From assembly GCA_037129475.1 (NCBI GenBank), contig JBAXUY010000064.1:1-16447 (forward strand): DNA of 16,447 bases, written 5' to 3'. Positions 1 through 8,744 of the stretch are shown piece by piece; positions within the stretch are counted from its first letter, which is position 1, and every line of letters starts with the position of its first letter. The stretch is from RGVT01 sp037129475 (GTDB lineage: Bacteria > Planctomycetota > Planctomycetia > Pirellulales > UBA1268). The notes beneath the pieces were generated by a model. The model saw nothing but the letters and a program-made list of their open reading frames with translations. It did not search any database and had not been told where the DNA came from. Made by a program: the position numbers and the translations under genes.

Positions 1-29
1 CGGGACACGGGGAGCCCGAAGCCTCCTCC

Positions 30-83
30 GTAGCGACAGAGCTCCAGCTCTGTCGTTCGACAGGCCTGGAGGCCTGTCGCTAC
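30..83. repeat. 54-bp double-hairpin palindromic repeat element
   Basis: Two adjacent perfect hairpins are separated by TT. The first has a 10-bp stem at 34-43/46-55 (CGACAGAGCT / AGCTCTGTCG) with a CC loop. The second has a 10-bp stem at 58-67/70-79 (CGACAGGCCT / AGGCCTGTCG) with a GG loop. The outer ends, GTAGCGACAG (30-39) and CTGTCGCTAC (74-83), are also perfect inverted repeats, so the whole unit could form one long cruciform instead. It lies about 170 bp beyond the stop codon of the last gene of the minus-strand string. The form resembles the short palindromic dispersed repeats seen in planctomycete genomes; copy number cannot be judged here. Confidence 0.8.
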
Positions 84-254
84 AGCGCCACGAACGTTCG
101 GCGGAGTCGGGAAGGTCGGCACGCGCAGACGAAGGGAGTCGTTGAGGACGAAACAGCGCCGAGGTCTGGAGGGCCGAGGCGAACGTCAAGCGAGAGGGTT
201 CGGGCAGTCACGAGCCGGATTGGGCGCTCGGAGAAATGGTCCACCGAACCATGT
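84..254. other. Intergenic stretch without a recognised gene
   Basis: No frame on either strand gives a recognisable protein. The plus-strand open frame starting at 142 runs into the antisense of the amidohydrolase gene and is a shadow. The only small structure is a weak 5-bp inverted repeat (ATGGT at 236-240, ACCAT at 248-252) just past the minus-strand stop codon at 255, followed in the minus direction by TTTC. That is too weak to call a terminator. Confidence 0.5.
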
Positions 255-1520
255 TTACCGCGGCTCGGTGCTCATCACCTGGCCGTCGATCACGACGCCC
301 GTGCAGTGGGTCGTGTACTCGAAGGGGTCGCCGTCGAAGAGGGCCACGTCGCCGTCCTTGCCGACCTCGAGCGAGCCCACGCGGTCGGCCACGCCGATGA
401 TCCGGGCGGCATCGATCGTGATCGCGGCCAGGGCGTCGGCGAAGGTGAGGCCGTGGGCGGCGGCGAGGCCGGCTTCGAAGAGCACGACCCGGGTTTTCGG
501 CACGTACGACTCGTAGCCGCTCTGCAGGGCGATCGGGATGCCGGCCTTCTTGAGCGTCGCAGCGGTCTCGAAGCTGAGATTTTCGGTCTCGCCGCCGCCA
601 CCGGCGCGGCGCATGGTGGGATGCACGATCACGGGGACGCCGGCGGCCTTGATGCGATCGATCACGAGGTACGCCTCGGCTGCGGAGTCGAGAACGACAC
701 GAATCTTGAATTCGTCGGCGAGCCGCAGGGCCGAGGCGATGTCGTGGGCACGGTCGGCCGTGACGAGGAGCGGCCACTCGCGGGCGAGCACCTTCGCGAG
801 TGCCTCGAGCCGCAGGTCGGTGTCTGGTCGCTTCGATTCGTCGGCGAGGCCCTGCTTGCGGAGATACTCCTGGGCCTTGACGAGATCGGCTCGTAGCATC
901 GCCACGGCCTTGCTGCGGGTGCCGGGCGACTTCTTGTCGGCACCGTCGCCCTGGGCGCGGGCCGCGTCGCCGAGCGTGGCGGCCACCATCGCGATGGGGG
1001 AGAGCACGGCCTCGTCGGCCGTCGTGCCCGCAAGCTTCACCACCATGGTCTGGCCCGACACGAGTGCTCCGGGGGCATGACCGGTGTGGATCGTCGTCAC
1101 GCCGAAGCCGCGGAGCCACTCGATGAGGCGTTCCTGGGGATTGTAGGCGTCGATCGCCCGCAGTTCGGGCTGGATCGCCTCGACGGGGTCGAGCTGGTCC
1201 TGATCCTGCGGCTGGTTGAGATAGCCGCTCAAGCCCACCACGCTGTGTGCGTCGACGAGGCCGGGCGTGACGACGGCTGCGCGAACCTGCTTCGCGCCGG
1301 CGGGCACGCGCGTGCCGGCTGCGGGGCCGACGGCGAGAATCTTCCCCGCCTCGATCACGATCACACCGTCGACGATCGGCGGGCCGGCCATGGTGTGGAC
1401 CACGTCGCCCCGGATGACGAGCGGTTCAGCCGCGGCCGAGACCCCGCCTGCGAGGACAAGGCTCGCGGCCGCCGCGGCGAGGAGCAAACGCAGACGGAGG
1501 CGGAGTGCGGCGCGGCTCAT
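255..1520 (-). CDS. Exported amidohydrolase-superfamily protein lacking metal ligands (probable pseudoenzyme)
   Basis: 421 aa from the ATG at 1520. An ATG 36 bp upstream is in frame, but this start gives a clean signal peptide (basic MSRAALRLRLR, hydrophobic core to about residue 25, then AAA) and overlaps the previous stop codon by 4 nt (ATGA), implying translational coupling. The fold follows the imidazolonepropionase-like amidohydrolase pattern: N-terminal beta-sandwich strands, TPGLVDAHS at 85-93, VSGQT near 154-158, and the C-terminal VGSLEVGKDGDVALFDGDP at 381-399. The catalytic positions are degenerate compared with its upstream neighbour. HxH is H92-S-V94, the H-C-H of strand 5 is T254-A-D256, the HH of strand 6 is D278-S279, and HTDD of strand 8 is Q333-S-G-Y. 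It is therefore unlikely to bind the usual catalytic metal. It may be a partner or scaffold of the active paralogue, or bind substrate only. Family assignment is firm; function is unknown. Confidence 0.88.
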   Translation of the reverse strand: MSRAALRLRLRLLLAAAAASLVLAGGVSAAAEPLVIRGDVVHTMAGPPIVDGVIVIEAGKILAVGPAAGTRVPAGAKQVRAAVVTPGLVDAHSVVGLSGYLNQPQDQDQLDPVEAIQPELRAIDAYNPQERLIEWLRGFGVTTIHTGHAPGALVSGQTMVVKLAGTTADEAVLSPIAMVAATLGDAARAQGDGADKKSPGTRSKAVAMLRADLVKAQEYLRKQGLADESKRPDTDLRLEALAKVLAREWPLLVTADRAHDIASALRLADEFKIRVVLDSAAEAYLVIDRIKAAGVPVIVHPTMRRAGGGGETENLSFETAATLKKAGIPIALQSGYESYVPKTRVVLFEAGLAAAHGLTFADALAAITIDAARIIGVADRVGSLEVGKDGDVALFDGDPFEYTTHCTGVVIDGQVMSTEPR

Positions 1521-2842
1521 CGCATCGCCCCCACCTTCGTCGGCCCGTTGCAGCACGACTCAGCCTTCTGGTCGCGGCTGGCCCCGAAGCCTCCGACGGC
1601 GAACAGCCGGTCCTCGGGATCGTCGCGGTCGAACACCTTCCGGCCTTCGACATACGTATGCAGCACCTTCGTCTGGGCACTCAGCGGGTCGCCGGACAGC
1701 ACGACGAGGTCGGCATCCTTGCCCACGTCGAGGGAGCCGACACGGTCCTGGAGACCGAGCATCTTGGCACCGGTGAGCGTGAGCGACTCGAGCGCCTTCT
1801 CCCGCGACATGCCGGCCCGCACCGCGAGCGCTGCGGTTCGCAGGAAGAGCCGCGAGTCGGTGACGGGGTCATCGGTATGGAGGGCACAGGGCACGCCGGC
1901 CTCCTCGAGAACGGCGCCCGTCACGAGCGAGAAGTCGGCCGCCTCGATCTTGCCGCCGGGGCTGTCGAGCACGATCACGGAGCAGCCGACACCGGAGCGC
2001 GCGATCTCCGGGGCCACCTTCCAGGCCTCGCTCACGTGATGAAGCACGGCGTCGAACCCGAACTCCTCGCGGAGGCGCAGCACCGTGACGATGTCGTCGG
2101 CCCGGTGGCAGTGGTGGTGGACGATCTTCCGTTTCTCGAGCACGTCGACGAGGGCTTCGAGTTCGAGGTCGCGATCGGGAAGTTTCTCGGGGTCGCCTGC
2201 GGCGCGCGCGATCTTGTCGCGATAGGCGATCGCCTTGACGAACTTCTGCCGCACGAGTGCCGCCGACTTGCCACGCGTGCCCGGGAACGGCGCGTCTTTC
2301 TGGGAGTTGGTGCCGTTGGCCATCTTGAGGCCGCCGAGCGGCTGGCCCGTGGCATCTCGGTAGAGCAGGTCTTCGATCGTGCCGGCCTTTCGCAACTTCA
2401 CGTAGACCGTCTGCCCGCTCGCCAGGTGGCCCGAGCCGGGCATGATGTTGAGCGTCGTCAGCCCACCGGCGAGGCACTTGCGGAATCCCGCGTCGTGGAC
2501 GTTGATCGAGTCGAGGATCCGCACGTCGGGCTGCACGGGGCCGCTCGCGTCGCCCCCCTGCCCGCCTCCCACGTGGCTGTGCGTGTCGACGAGGCCTGGC
2601 ATGATCACGAGGCCGCCGGCCTCGACCCGCGTCGCGTCGGCGGGAACGGTCGTCGTGTCGACGGCCCCCGCGGCCGCGATGGTGCCGCCGCGGATCACGA
2701 CCGTCCCGGTCGGAATCTCCGGCCTGCCGATCGGAATCAGGCGGGCGCCCACGAACGCCGTGACCGGTTCCACGGCCCGCGCCACGACGGCGGGAACAAG
2801 GGCGAGAGCAGCGGCGAGAACGACGGCCCGGAGCGGTTGCAC
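1517..2842 (-). CDS. Exported metal-dependent amidohydrolase, imidazolonepropionase-like
   Basis: 441 aa from the GTG at 2842. A TTG 36 bp upstream is in frame but would put 12 polar residues before the signal peptide and overlap atpC. From the GTG the protein begins QPLRA plus a hydrophobic core and an AVVARA cleavage region, so export is predicted. Metal ligands of the amidohydrolase superfamily are visible: H88-S-H90 after GLVDT, H244-C-H246 in the strand-5 HxHRADDI segment, H268-H269 before SEAW, and H322-T-D324 on strand 8. The C-terminal VGSLDVGKDADLVVLSGDP returns to the beta-sandwich. Members of this family hydrolyse cyclic amides, dipeptide-like or other C-N bonds; the substrate cannot be read from the sequence. 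It starts 7 nt after the atpC stop and ends overlapping the start of the degenerate paralogue, so the pair is likely expressed from the ATP synthase transcript or an internal promoter. Confidence 0.9.
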   Translation of the reverse strand: MQPLRAVVLAAALALVPAVVARAVEPVTAFVGARLIPIGRPEIPTGTVVIRGGTIAAAGAVDTTTVPADATRVEAGGLVIMPGLVDTHSHVGGGQGGDASGPVQPDVRILDSINVHDAGFRKCLAGGLTTLNIMPGSGHLASGQTVYVKLRKAGTIEDLLYRDATGQPLGGLKMANGTNSQKDAPFPGTRGKSAALVRQKFVKAIAYRDKIARAAGDPEKLPDRDLELEALVDVLEKRKIVHHHCHRADDIVTVLRLREEFGFDAVLHHVSEAWKVAPEIARSGVGCSVIVLDSPGGKIEAADFSLVTGAVLEEAGVPCALHTDDPVTDSRLFLRTAALAVRAGMSREKALESLTLTGAKMLGLQDRVGSLDVGKDADLVVLSGDPLSAQTKVLHTYVEGRKVFDRDDPEDRLFAVGGFGASRDQKAESCCNGPTKVGAMR

Positions 2843-2849
2843 CGCTGAA

Positions 2850-3281
2850 TTATCTGCGGGCCTCGGCAGCTCGCACAAGTGCCCGGGCGGTCTGGACGGC
2901 CTGCAATTTCGCGTCGATCGCCTCGTCGCCGGTCGCCAACTCGCCGGAGACCTTCGCGAGGTCGGCCCGGGCGGCGGAAACGTCGACCTTCTCGACCGGG
3001 AGTGCCCGCTGCGTGATCACCGTGACCTGGTCGTGCGTGACCTCCACGAAACCGCCCTCGACGAACAGCCGGCGGGCCGCATCGGCCGGTCCTCCCTGCT
3101 CACCGATGATCCGCACCTCACCGGCGCCCAGACGGCCGATGAAGGGCGAGTGTCCGTGGGCAACGCCCCGCAGTCCGTCGAACAGCGGCAGCGTCACCGA
3201 CCGGGCCTGCGTGTCGAGGCTCGTCTGCTCGGGGGTGACGATCACGCACCGCACCGCGTCGGATTGTTTGTTGTTTGCCAT
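2850..3281 (-). CDS. atpC: F0F1 ATP synthase subunit epsilon
   Basis: 143 aa from the ATG at 3281. The N-terminal beta-sandwich (about residues 10-95) carries the family pattern RCVIVTPEQ, then the GVAHGHSPFIGRLGAGEVRI segment, then a FVEGGFVEV strand. The C-terminal two-helix region (about 100-143) is Ala/Arg-rich and is the part that inhibits ATP hydrolysis in other bacteria. It forms the central stalk foot with gamma, contacting the c-ring in the cytoplasm. It is the last gene of the canonical synthase order, 31 bp after atpD. No strong Shine-Dalgarno sequence precedes it. It is followed 7 nt later by an amidohydrolase gene instead of a terminator, which is unusual. Confidence 0.95.
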   Translation of the reverse strand: MANNKQSDAVRCVIVTPEQTSLDTQARSVTLPLFDGLRGVAHGHSPFIGRLGAGEVRIIGEQGGPADAARRLFVEGGFVEVTHDQVTVITQRALPVEKVDVSAARADLAKVSGELATGDEAIDAKLQAVQTARALVRAAEARR

Positions 3282-3312
3282 CGTGGAGGGTGTTCCGTCG
3301 GCGTCGTGAGGC

Positions 3313-4743
3313 TCAGGCCTTGGCGGCCATCTTCTTGGCCTGCTCTTCGGCCTGCTCGATCGGACCGACGTACATGAAGGCCTGCTCGGGCAGGTGATCC
3401 CACTTGCCGTCGGCGATCTCCTCGAAGGAGCGGATCGTGTCGGCGAGGCTCGTGATCTCGCCCGGCTTGCCGGTGAACACCTCGGCCACGAGGAACGGCT
3501 GCGAGAGGAACCGTTCCATGCGGCGGGCGCGGTGCACGACGAGTTTGTCCTCTTCGGAAAGCTCGTCGACGCCGAGAATCGCGATGATGTCCTGGAGCTC
3601 GCGATACCGCTGCAGGGTCCGCTGCACGCGGCGGGCGATCTTGTAGTGCCGCTCGCCCACGTACTGCGGGTCGAGGATGCGGCTCGACGAGGCGAGCGGA
3701 TCGACGGCGGGGTAGATACCCTTCTCCGAGATCGACCGCTCCAGATACAGAAACGCGTCGAGGTTGCCGAACGCCGTGGCCGGGGCCGGGTCGGTGGGAT
3801 CGTCGGCGGGCACGTACACGGCCTGCACGCTCGTGATGGCCCCCTTCGACGTGCTCGTGATCCGCTCCTGCAAGGCGCCCATCTCCGTGGCCAGCGTCGG
3901 CTGGTAGCCCACGGCGCTCGGCATGCGGCCGAGGAGGGCGCTCACCTCGCTGCCCGCCTGCGAGAAGCGGAAGATGTTGTCGACGAAGAGCAGCGTGTCG
4001 GCACCGGTCGTGTCGCGGAAATACTCGGCCATCGTGAGCGCGGAGAGCGCCACGCGCAGACGCGCCCCGGGCGGCTCGTTCATCTGGCCGAACACCATGC
4101 ACGTCTGCTCGATGACGCTCCGGCCCGTGTCGCCGATCTTGGCCTCCTGCATCTCGAGCCAGAGGTCGGTGCCCTCGCGGGTGCGCTCACCGACACCGGC
4201 GAACACCGAGTAGCCGCCGTGGGCGCTTGCGATGCGCGCGATGAGTTCGGTGAGGATCACCGTCTTGCCGAGACCGGCACCGCCGAACAGCCCTGCCTTG
4301 CCGCCGCGGACGAACGGCGTGAGCAGGTCGATCACCTTGATGCCCGTTTCGAAGAGTTCCGTCTTCGTGGTCAGATCCTTGACCGGCGGCGGGTCGCGGT
4401 GGATCGGCCACCGTTCCTGCGATTCCACCGGCCCGCGGCCGTCGATCGGCTCCCCGAGCAGGTTGAACACGCGGCCGAGCGTGCCCTTCCCCACTGGCAC
4501 CGAGAGGGGCCCGCCGGAGTCGACCACCTCCGCGCCGCGTGTCAGGCCGTCGGTCGAGCCGAGGGCCACGCAGCGCACCTTGCCGCCGCCCAGGTGCTGC
4601 TGCACCTCGCCGACGAGGTGCAGATCAACGCCCTTCTTCGCAGTATCGATCCGCACGGCGTTGTAGATCGCCGGGATCGAGTTTTCCGGGAACTCGACGT
4701 CGAACGTGGAGCCGATGACCTGGGTAATGCTGCCGTTTGCCAT
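3313..4743 (-). CDS. atpD: F0F1 ATP synthase subunit beta (catalytic)
   Basis: 476 aa from the ATG at 4743. The frame is open a further 117 bp upstream, but MANGSITQVIGSTFDVEF is the usual beta N-terminus and GAGG lies about 11 nt upstream of this ATG. The Walker A loop is GGAGLGKT at 154-161, where most beta subunits have GGAGVGKT. The catalytic Glu is E186 in GERTREG, Walker B ends in LLFVDN (251-256), the family signature PAVDPLASSS is at 345-354, and the DELSEED lever is at 393-399. The length matches the family. It makes ATP at the alpha/beta interfaces of the F1 head. It sits between atpG and atpC in the standard order. Confidence 0.98.
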   Translation of the reverse strand: MANGSITQVIGSTFDVEFPENSIPAIYNAVRIDTAKKGVDLHLVGEVQQHLGGGKVRCVALGSTDGLTRGAEVVDSGGPLSVPVGKGTLGRVFNLLGEPIDGRGPVESQERWPIHRDPPPVKDLTTKTELFETGIKVIDLLTPFVRGGKAGLFGGAGLGKTVILTELIARIASAHGGYSVFAGVGERTREGTDLWLEMQEAKIGDTGRSVIEQTCMVFGQMNEPPGARLRVALSALTMAEYFRDTTGADTLLFVDNIFRFSQAGSEVSALLGRMPSAVGYQPTLATEMGALQERITSTSKGAITSVQAVYVPADDPTDPAPATAFGNLDAFLYLERSISEKGIYPAVDPLASSSRILDPQYVGERHYKIARRVQRTLQRYRELQDIIAILGVDELSEEDKLVVHRARRMERFLSQPFLVAEVFTGKPGEITSLADTIRSFEEIADGKWDHLPEQAFMYVGPIEQAEEQAKKMAAKA

Positions 4744-4813
4744 TGTCGTTTTTGCCTCAGCGGGAAAAGATGTTTGGATTGCCGTGTATGTGGTCGTGAC
4801 TGGAATACAGCCG

Positions 4814-5695
4814 CTATTTTTTGAGAGCCTCGACGCCGCCGAGGATCTCCATGATCTCACCGGTAATCTGGCTTTGTCTGGCTCGGTTGTACTGCCGCGA
4901 CAGGCTCTTGATCAGGCCGCCGGCGTTCTCCGTGGCGGCCTTCATGGCCACCATCCGCGCCACCTGCTCACTCACGGCGGCGTCGAGGAAGCACTTGAAG
5001 AGCCGCGACAGGAAGCTCGCCGGCAGGATCTCCTCGAGGATGCTCGCGGCCGAGGGATAGAAGTCGTATTCGTCCGACGCGAGCTTGGCCGCGGCCGGTG
5101 CGCCGGCCGCCTGCGGCGGCGCGAGCGGCAGAAGCGTCTCCGTCACGGCCTGCTGTCGGGCGATCGAGTCGAACTTCGTGTAGACGACGTCGAGCCGATC
5201 GATCGCACCGGACGAATAGGCTTCGAGGTAGGCCCGCCCGATCGGCGCGACTGCCGCGAACTCCGGCTTGTCTTCGAACGTCGCGTAGGATTCGGCGATC
5301 TCGACGCCCCGGAACTTGAGCGCCGAGATGCCCCGCTTGCCCGACACACTCACATGGGCGGGCACCTGCTCGCTCTTCCACTGGCCGAGCATGGCGACAC
5401 CCTGCCGGACGACGTTGGAGTTGTAGCCCCCGCAGAGGCCGCGGTTGCCGGTGAGCACGAGCACCGCCGCCCGCTTCGTCGGCCGGATCTCGAGCAGCGG
5501 GTGGGCCACGTCGGCCCCCACGCTCGCGATGTTTTCGAGAATCTTCGCCAAGCGATTCGTGTAGTCGCGGGCGGCGACCGACCGGTCCATCGCCTTCTTG
5601 AACCGGGCGGTGGCGATCAGTTCCATCGTGCGCGTGATCTTGCGGATGTTCCTCACGGATTTCCGGCGTCGATCGAGTGCCCGGGCTTTTGCCAT
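4814..5695 (-). CDS. atpG: F0F1 ATP synthase subunit gamma
   Basis: 293 aa from the ATG at 5695. The N-terminal helix carries RRRKSVRNIRKITRTMELIA and the C-terminal helix carries QYNRARQSQITGEIMEILGG, the two strands of the antiparallel coiled coil that turns inside the alpha3beta3 head. The central Rossmann-like part has LVLTGNRGLCGGYNSNV near residues 78-94, the usual gamma motif. A roughly 30-residue Ala/Pro-rich stretch (about 195-215) sits between the globular part and the C-terminal helix. It is the rotor shaft coupling the c-ring to catalysis. It starts 38 bp after atpA and ends 70 bp before atpD. Confidence 0.97.
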   Translation of the reverse strand: MAKARALDRRRKSVRNIRKITRTMELIATARFKKAMDRSVAARDYTNRLAKILENIASVGADVAHPLLEIRPTKRAAVLVLTGNRGLCGGYNSNVVRQGVAMLGQWKSEQVPAHVSVSGKRGISALKFRGVEIAESYATFEDKPEFAAVAPIGRAYLEAYSSGAIDRLDVVYTKFDSIARQQAVTETLLPLAPPQAAGAPAAAKLASDEYDFYPSAASILEEILPASFLSRLFKCFLDAAVSEQVARMVAMKAATENAGGLIKSLSRQYNRARQSQITGEIMEILGGVEALKK

Positions 5696-5733
5696 TGTGT
5701 GCGACCTGCGGCGTACGTGTGTGGATGCCTTGT

Positions 5734-7265
<1,532 letters not shown>

Positions 7266-7278
<13 letters not shown>

Positions 7279-7895
7279 GAGTACTCCCTGTTTTGGATGG
7301 CGTGAATGTTTCGCTGATGAAGACGGCCGCCGAGCCGGGTCAGGCTCGTCGCGACCGACTGGTCGTAAATCGTGTCGCCGATGCGGACGACGAGGCCGCC
7401 GATGATGGCCGGGTCGACGACGAACGAAGGCTGAAGCGTGGCCGCCAGGGCCTTCTCGACGTCGGCGACGAGCCGACGCTGCTCGTCGGCGCCGAGCGGG
7501 ATCGCCGTCGTGAACGTCGCCTGCTGCCGCCCCGCACGTTCGTCCGCGAGCCGCTCCGCGGCGGCCACGATGTGCCCCAGGATGCCGAGGCGGCCGTGCC
7601 GGGCAAGGACATGCAGGGCGTTCACCGTGGTGGGCGCCAAGCGTCCTTTGCCGAGCTTGTCGATCAGCGCCGCCTTCTGTTCCGCCGGAACCTTCGGCGA
7701 ACTGAACACCGCGCGGGCCTCGGGCACCTTCGGCAGCACGTCGCGGGCGAGGGCCGCGAGTTCCGCCAGTACGGTGTCGGTGCACTTCGCCGCGTCGGCC
7801 GCCTCGAGAATCGCCTGCGCGTAGACCTTGGCCACGCGGTCGGCCGCGATGTCGACGTGAGCGGCTTCGCTTTCGTGAGTGGTGGATCGGGACAT
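7266..7895 (-). CDS. atpH: F0F1 ATP synthase subunit delta (OSCP)
   Basis: 209 aa from the ATG at 7895. The N-terminal helical domain (about 17-120) begins AADRVAKVYAQAILEAA, the usual delta start. The C-terminal domain carries the family motif VVDPAIIGGLVVRIGDTIYDQSV at about 165-187. The extra 16 N-terminal residues (MSRSTTHESEAAHVDI) are polar and not part of the fold. Delta ties the top of the F1 head to the peripheral stalk formed by subunit b. It follows atpF after 32 bp and overlaps the start of atpA by 13 bp; the atpA ribosome site therefore lies within this coding sequence. Confidence 0.95.
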
Positions 7896-7927
7896 GAAAC
7901 CTTCGGCCTGCTGGTTCGGGAGACGGC

Positions 7928-8572
7928 TCAGTTCACGCTCGGGCGGCTGGACAGGCTGGCGACCGACTCCCGCACCAGCCGGGCCTGGTCGTCGCTGCCC
8001 AGTTTGTCACGAAGGAATTTGCCAGCCACCTCGACGGCCAAGTGGCCCGCCTTTTCGGCGATCTGCGAGAGGGCATCGTCCTTCGCGAGCTGGATTTCGT
8101 GCTTCGCCCGGGCTTTCTCGTCGTCTGCGGCCTTGCGGGCTTCGGCCACGATCGTCTGGCGGGTGTTGTCGGCATCGCGGCGGGCTTCTTCGAGCATCCC
8201 GCGGACCTCCTCCGACGCTTCGGCGAGCCGCCGTTCGTACGAGGCCAGCATTCGTCGGGCCTCTTCGTTGGCCGCCTTCGTCTCGGCGATCTGCCGGGCG
8301 ATCCCCTCCTCGCGCTTCTCCAGCCCCTGCATGATCGGCTTCCACGCGAACTTCGTGAGCAGGAACAGCAGCCCCAGAAACACGGCGAATGACCAGACGG
8401 CCAGGTCGGTCTGGAACCACGCCGGGCTCTCGAAGTCTTTCTGGCTCACGCCGGCCGGGGCGTTGTGGCCGATTTCCGGGGCATGGCCGTGCCCGTCGCT
8501 CGTGAACGCGACGGAAGCGGGGAGCAGCGCGATCGCCAAGCACAGGGCTCGAAGACGAGCGGTCGTGGTCAT
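7928..8572 (-). CDS. atpF: F0F1 ATP synthase subunit b, with signal-peptide-like N-terminus
   Basis: 214 aa from the ATG at 8572. The frame is open to 8698, but GGAG 7 nt before this ATG and the N-terminal signal support it. Residues 1-23 (MTTTARLRALCLAIALLPAS then VAF) look like a cleavable signal peptide. A short His/Gly segment (DGHGHAPEIGH, 26-36) follows, then the membrane helix (about 54-76), the family motif KFAWKPI at 74-80, and a long charged coiled coil (about 85-200) that forms the peripheral stalk. Bacterial b subunits are usually about 155-170 aa; the excess is the N-terminal extension. Only one b-type gene is present, so the stalk is probably a homodimer. The start is 172 bp from the atpE stop, the largest gap in the string, and that gap holds two strong hairpins. 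Confidence 0.95.
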   Translation of the reverse strand: MTTTARLRALCLAIALLPASVAFTSDGHGHAPEIGHNAPAGVSQKDFESPAWFQTDLAVWSFAVFLGLLFLLTKFAWKPIMQGLEKREEGIARQIAETKAANEEARRMLASYERRLAEASEEVRGMLEEARRDADNTRQTIVAEARKAADDEKARAKHEIQLAKDDALSQIAEKAGHLAVEVAGKFLRDKLGSDDQARLVRESVASLSSRPSVN

Positions 8573-8661
8573 GGAAGACTCCGCGAGCAAAAGGGTGCAC
8601 AAGGACCTGAGGAAAACGGCGAGCCCGCGCGGCTTCGGCCGTCGGACCATCGCCGCCGGGA

Positions 8662-8694
8662 AGCGACTGGGTGCGGCATTCGCACCCAGTCGCT
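8662..8694 (-). promoter_or_regulatory. Strong hairpin in the atpE-atpF gap (distal)
   Basis: A perfect 14-bp stem (8662-8675 with 8681-8694; core GCGACTGGGTGCG / CGCACCCAGTCGC) encloses a 5-nt loop. In the direction of transcription it lies after atpE and before atpF. No T-tract follows (TTCCCGG), so it is not a classical intrinsic terminator. It more likely acts as an mRNA-stabilising or processing stem-loop, or a partial attenuator. Confidence 0.7.
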
Positions 8695-8703
8695 CCAACG
8701 GCT

Positions 8704-8739
8704 CACCGACCGAACGAGCGAAGCCCGCAGCGGTCGGTG
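8704..8739 (-). promoter_or_regulatory. Hairpin directly after the atpE stop (proximal)
   Basis: A perfect 9-bp outer stem (8704-8712 with 8731-8739, CACCGACCG / CGGTCGGTG) encloses an inner 6-bp stem that includes two G-U pairs around a TTC loop. It begins 5 nt after the atpE stop codon. With the following hairpin it forms a tandem structure between the c and b subunit genes. There is no T-tract. Confidence 0.65.
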
Positions 8740-8744
8740 CAGAG

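Noticed and set aside
142..516. Small plus-strand gene at the left edge
   Set aside because: Most of it is antisense to the degenerate amidohydrolase gene and the free part has no coding character or ribosome site.
1505..2848. Plus-strand open frame opposite the first amidohydrolase
   Set aside because: Composition is rich in Arg, Glu and His with no family motif; the minus-strand gene has clear metal-ligand motifs and a signal peptide.
3394..4824. Plus-strand open frame opposite atpD
   Set aside because: Fully antisense to a universally conserved gene; no ribosome site or domain is seen.
4744..4860. Possible 39-residue extension of subunit beta
   Set aside because: It overlaps the end of atpG, and the normal beta N-terminus with an upstream GAGG is found at 4743.
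7279..7785. Possible 169-residue N-terminal extension of subunit alpha
   Set aside because: The extension overlaps atpH in another frame, while a good ribosome site and the family N-terminus are found at 7278.
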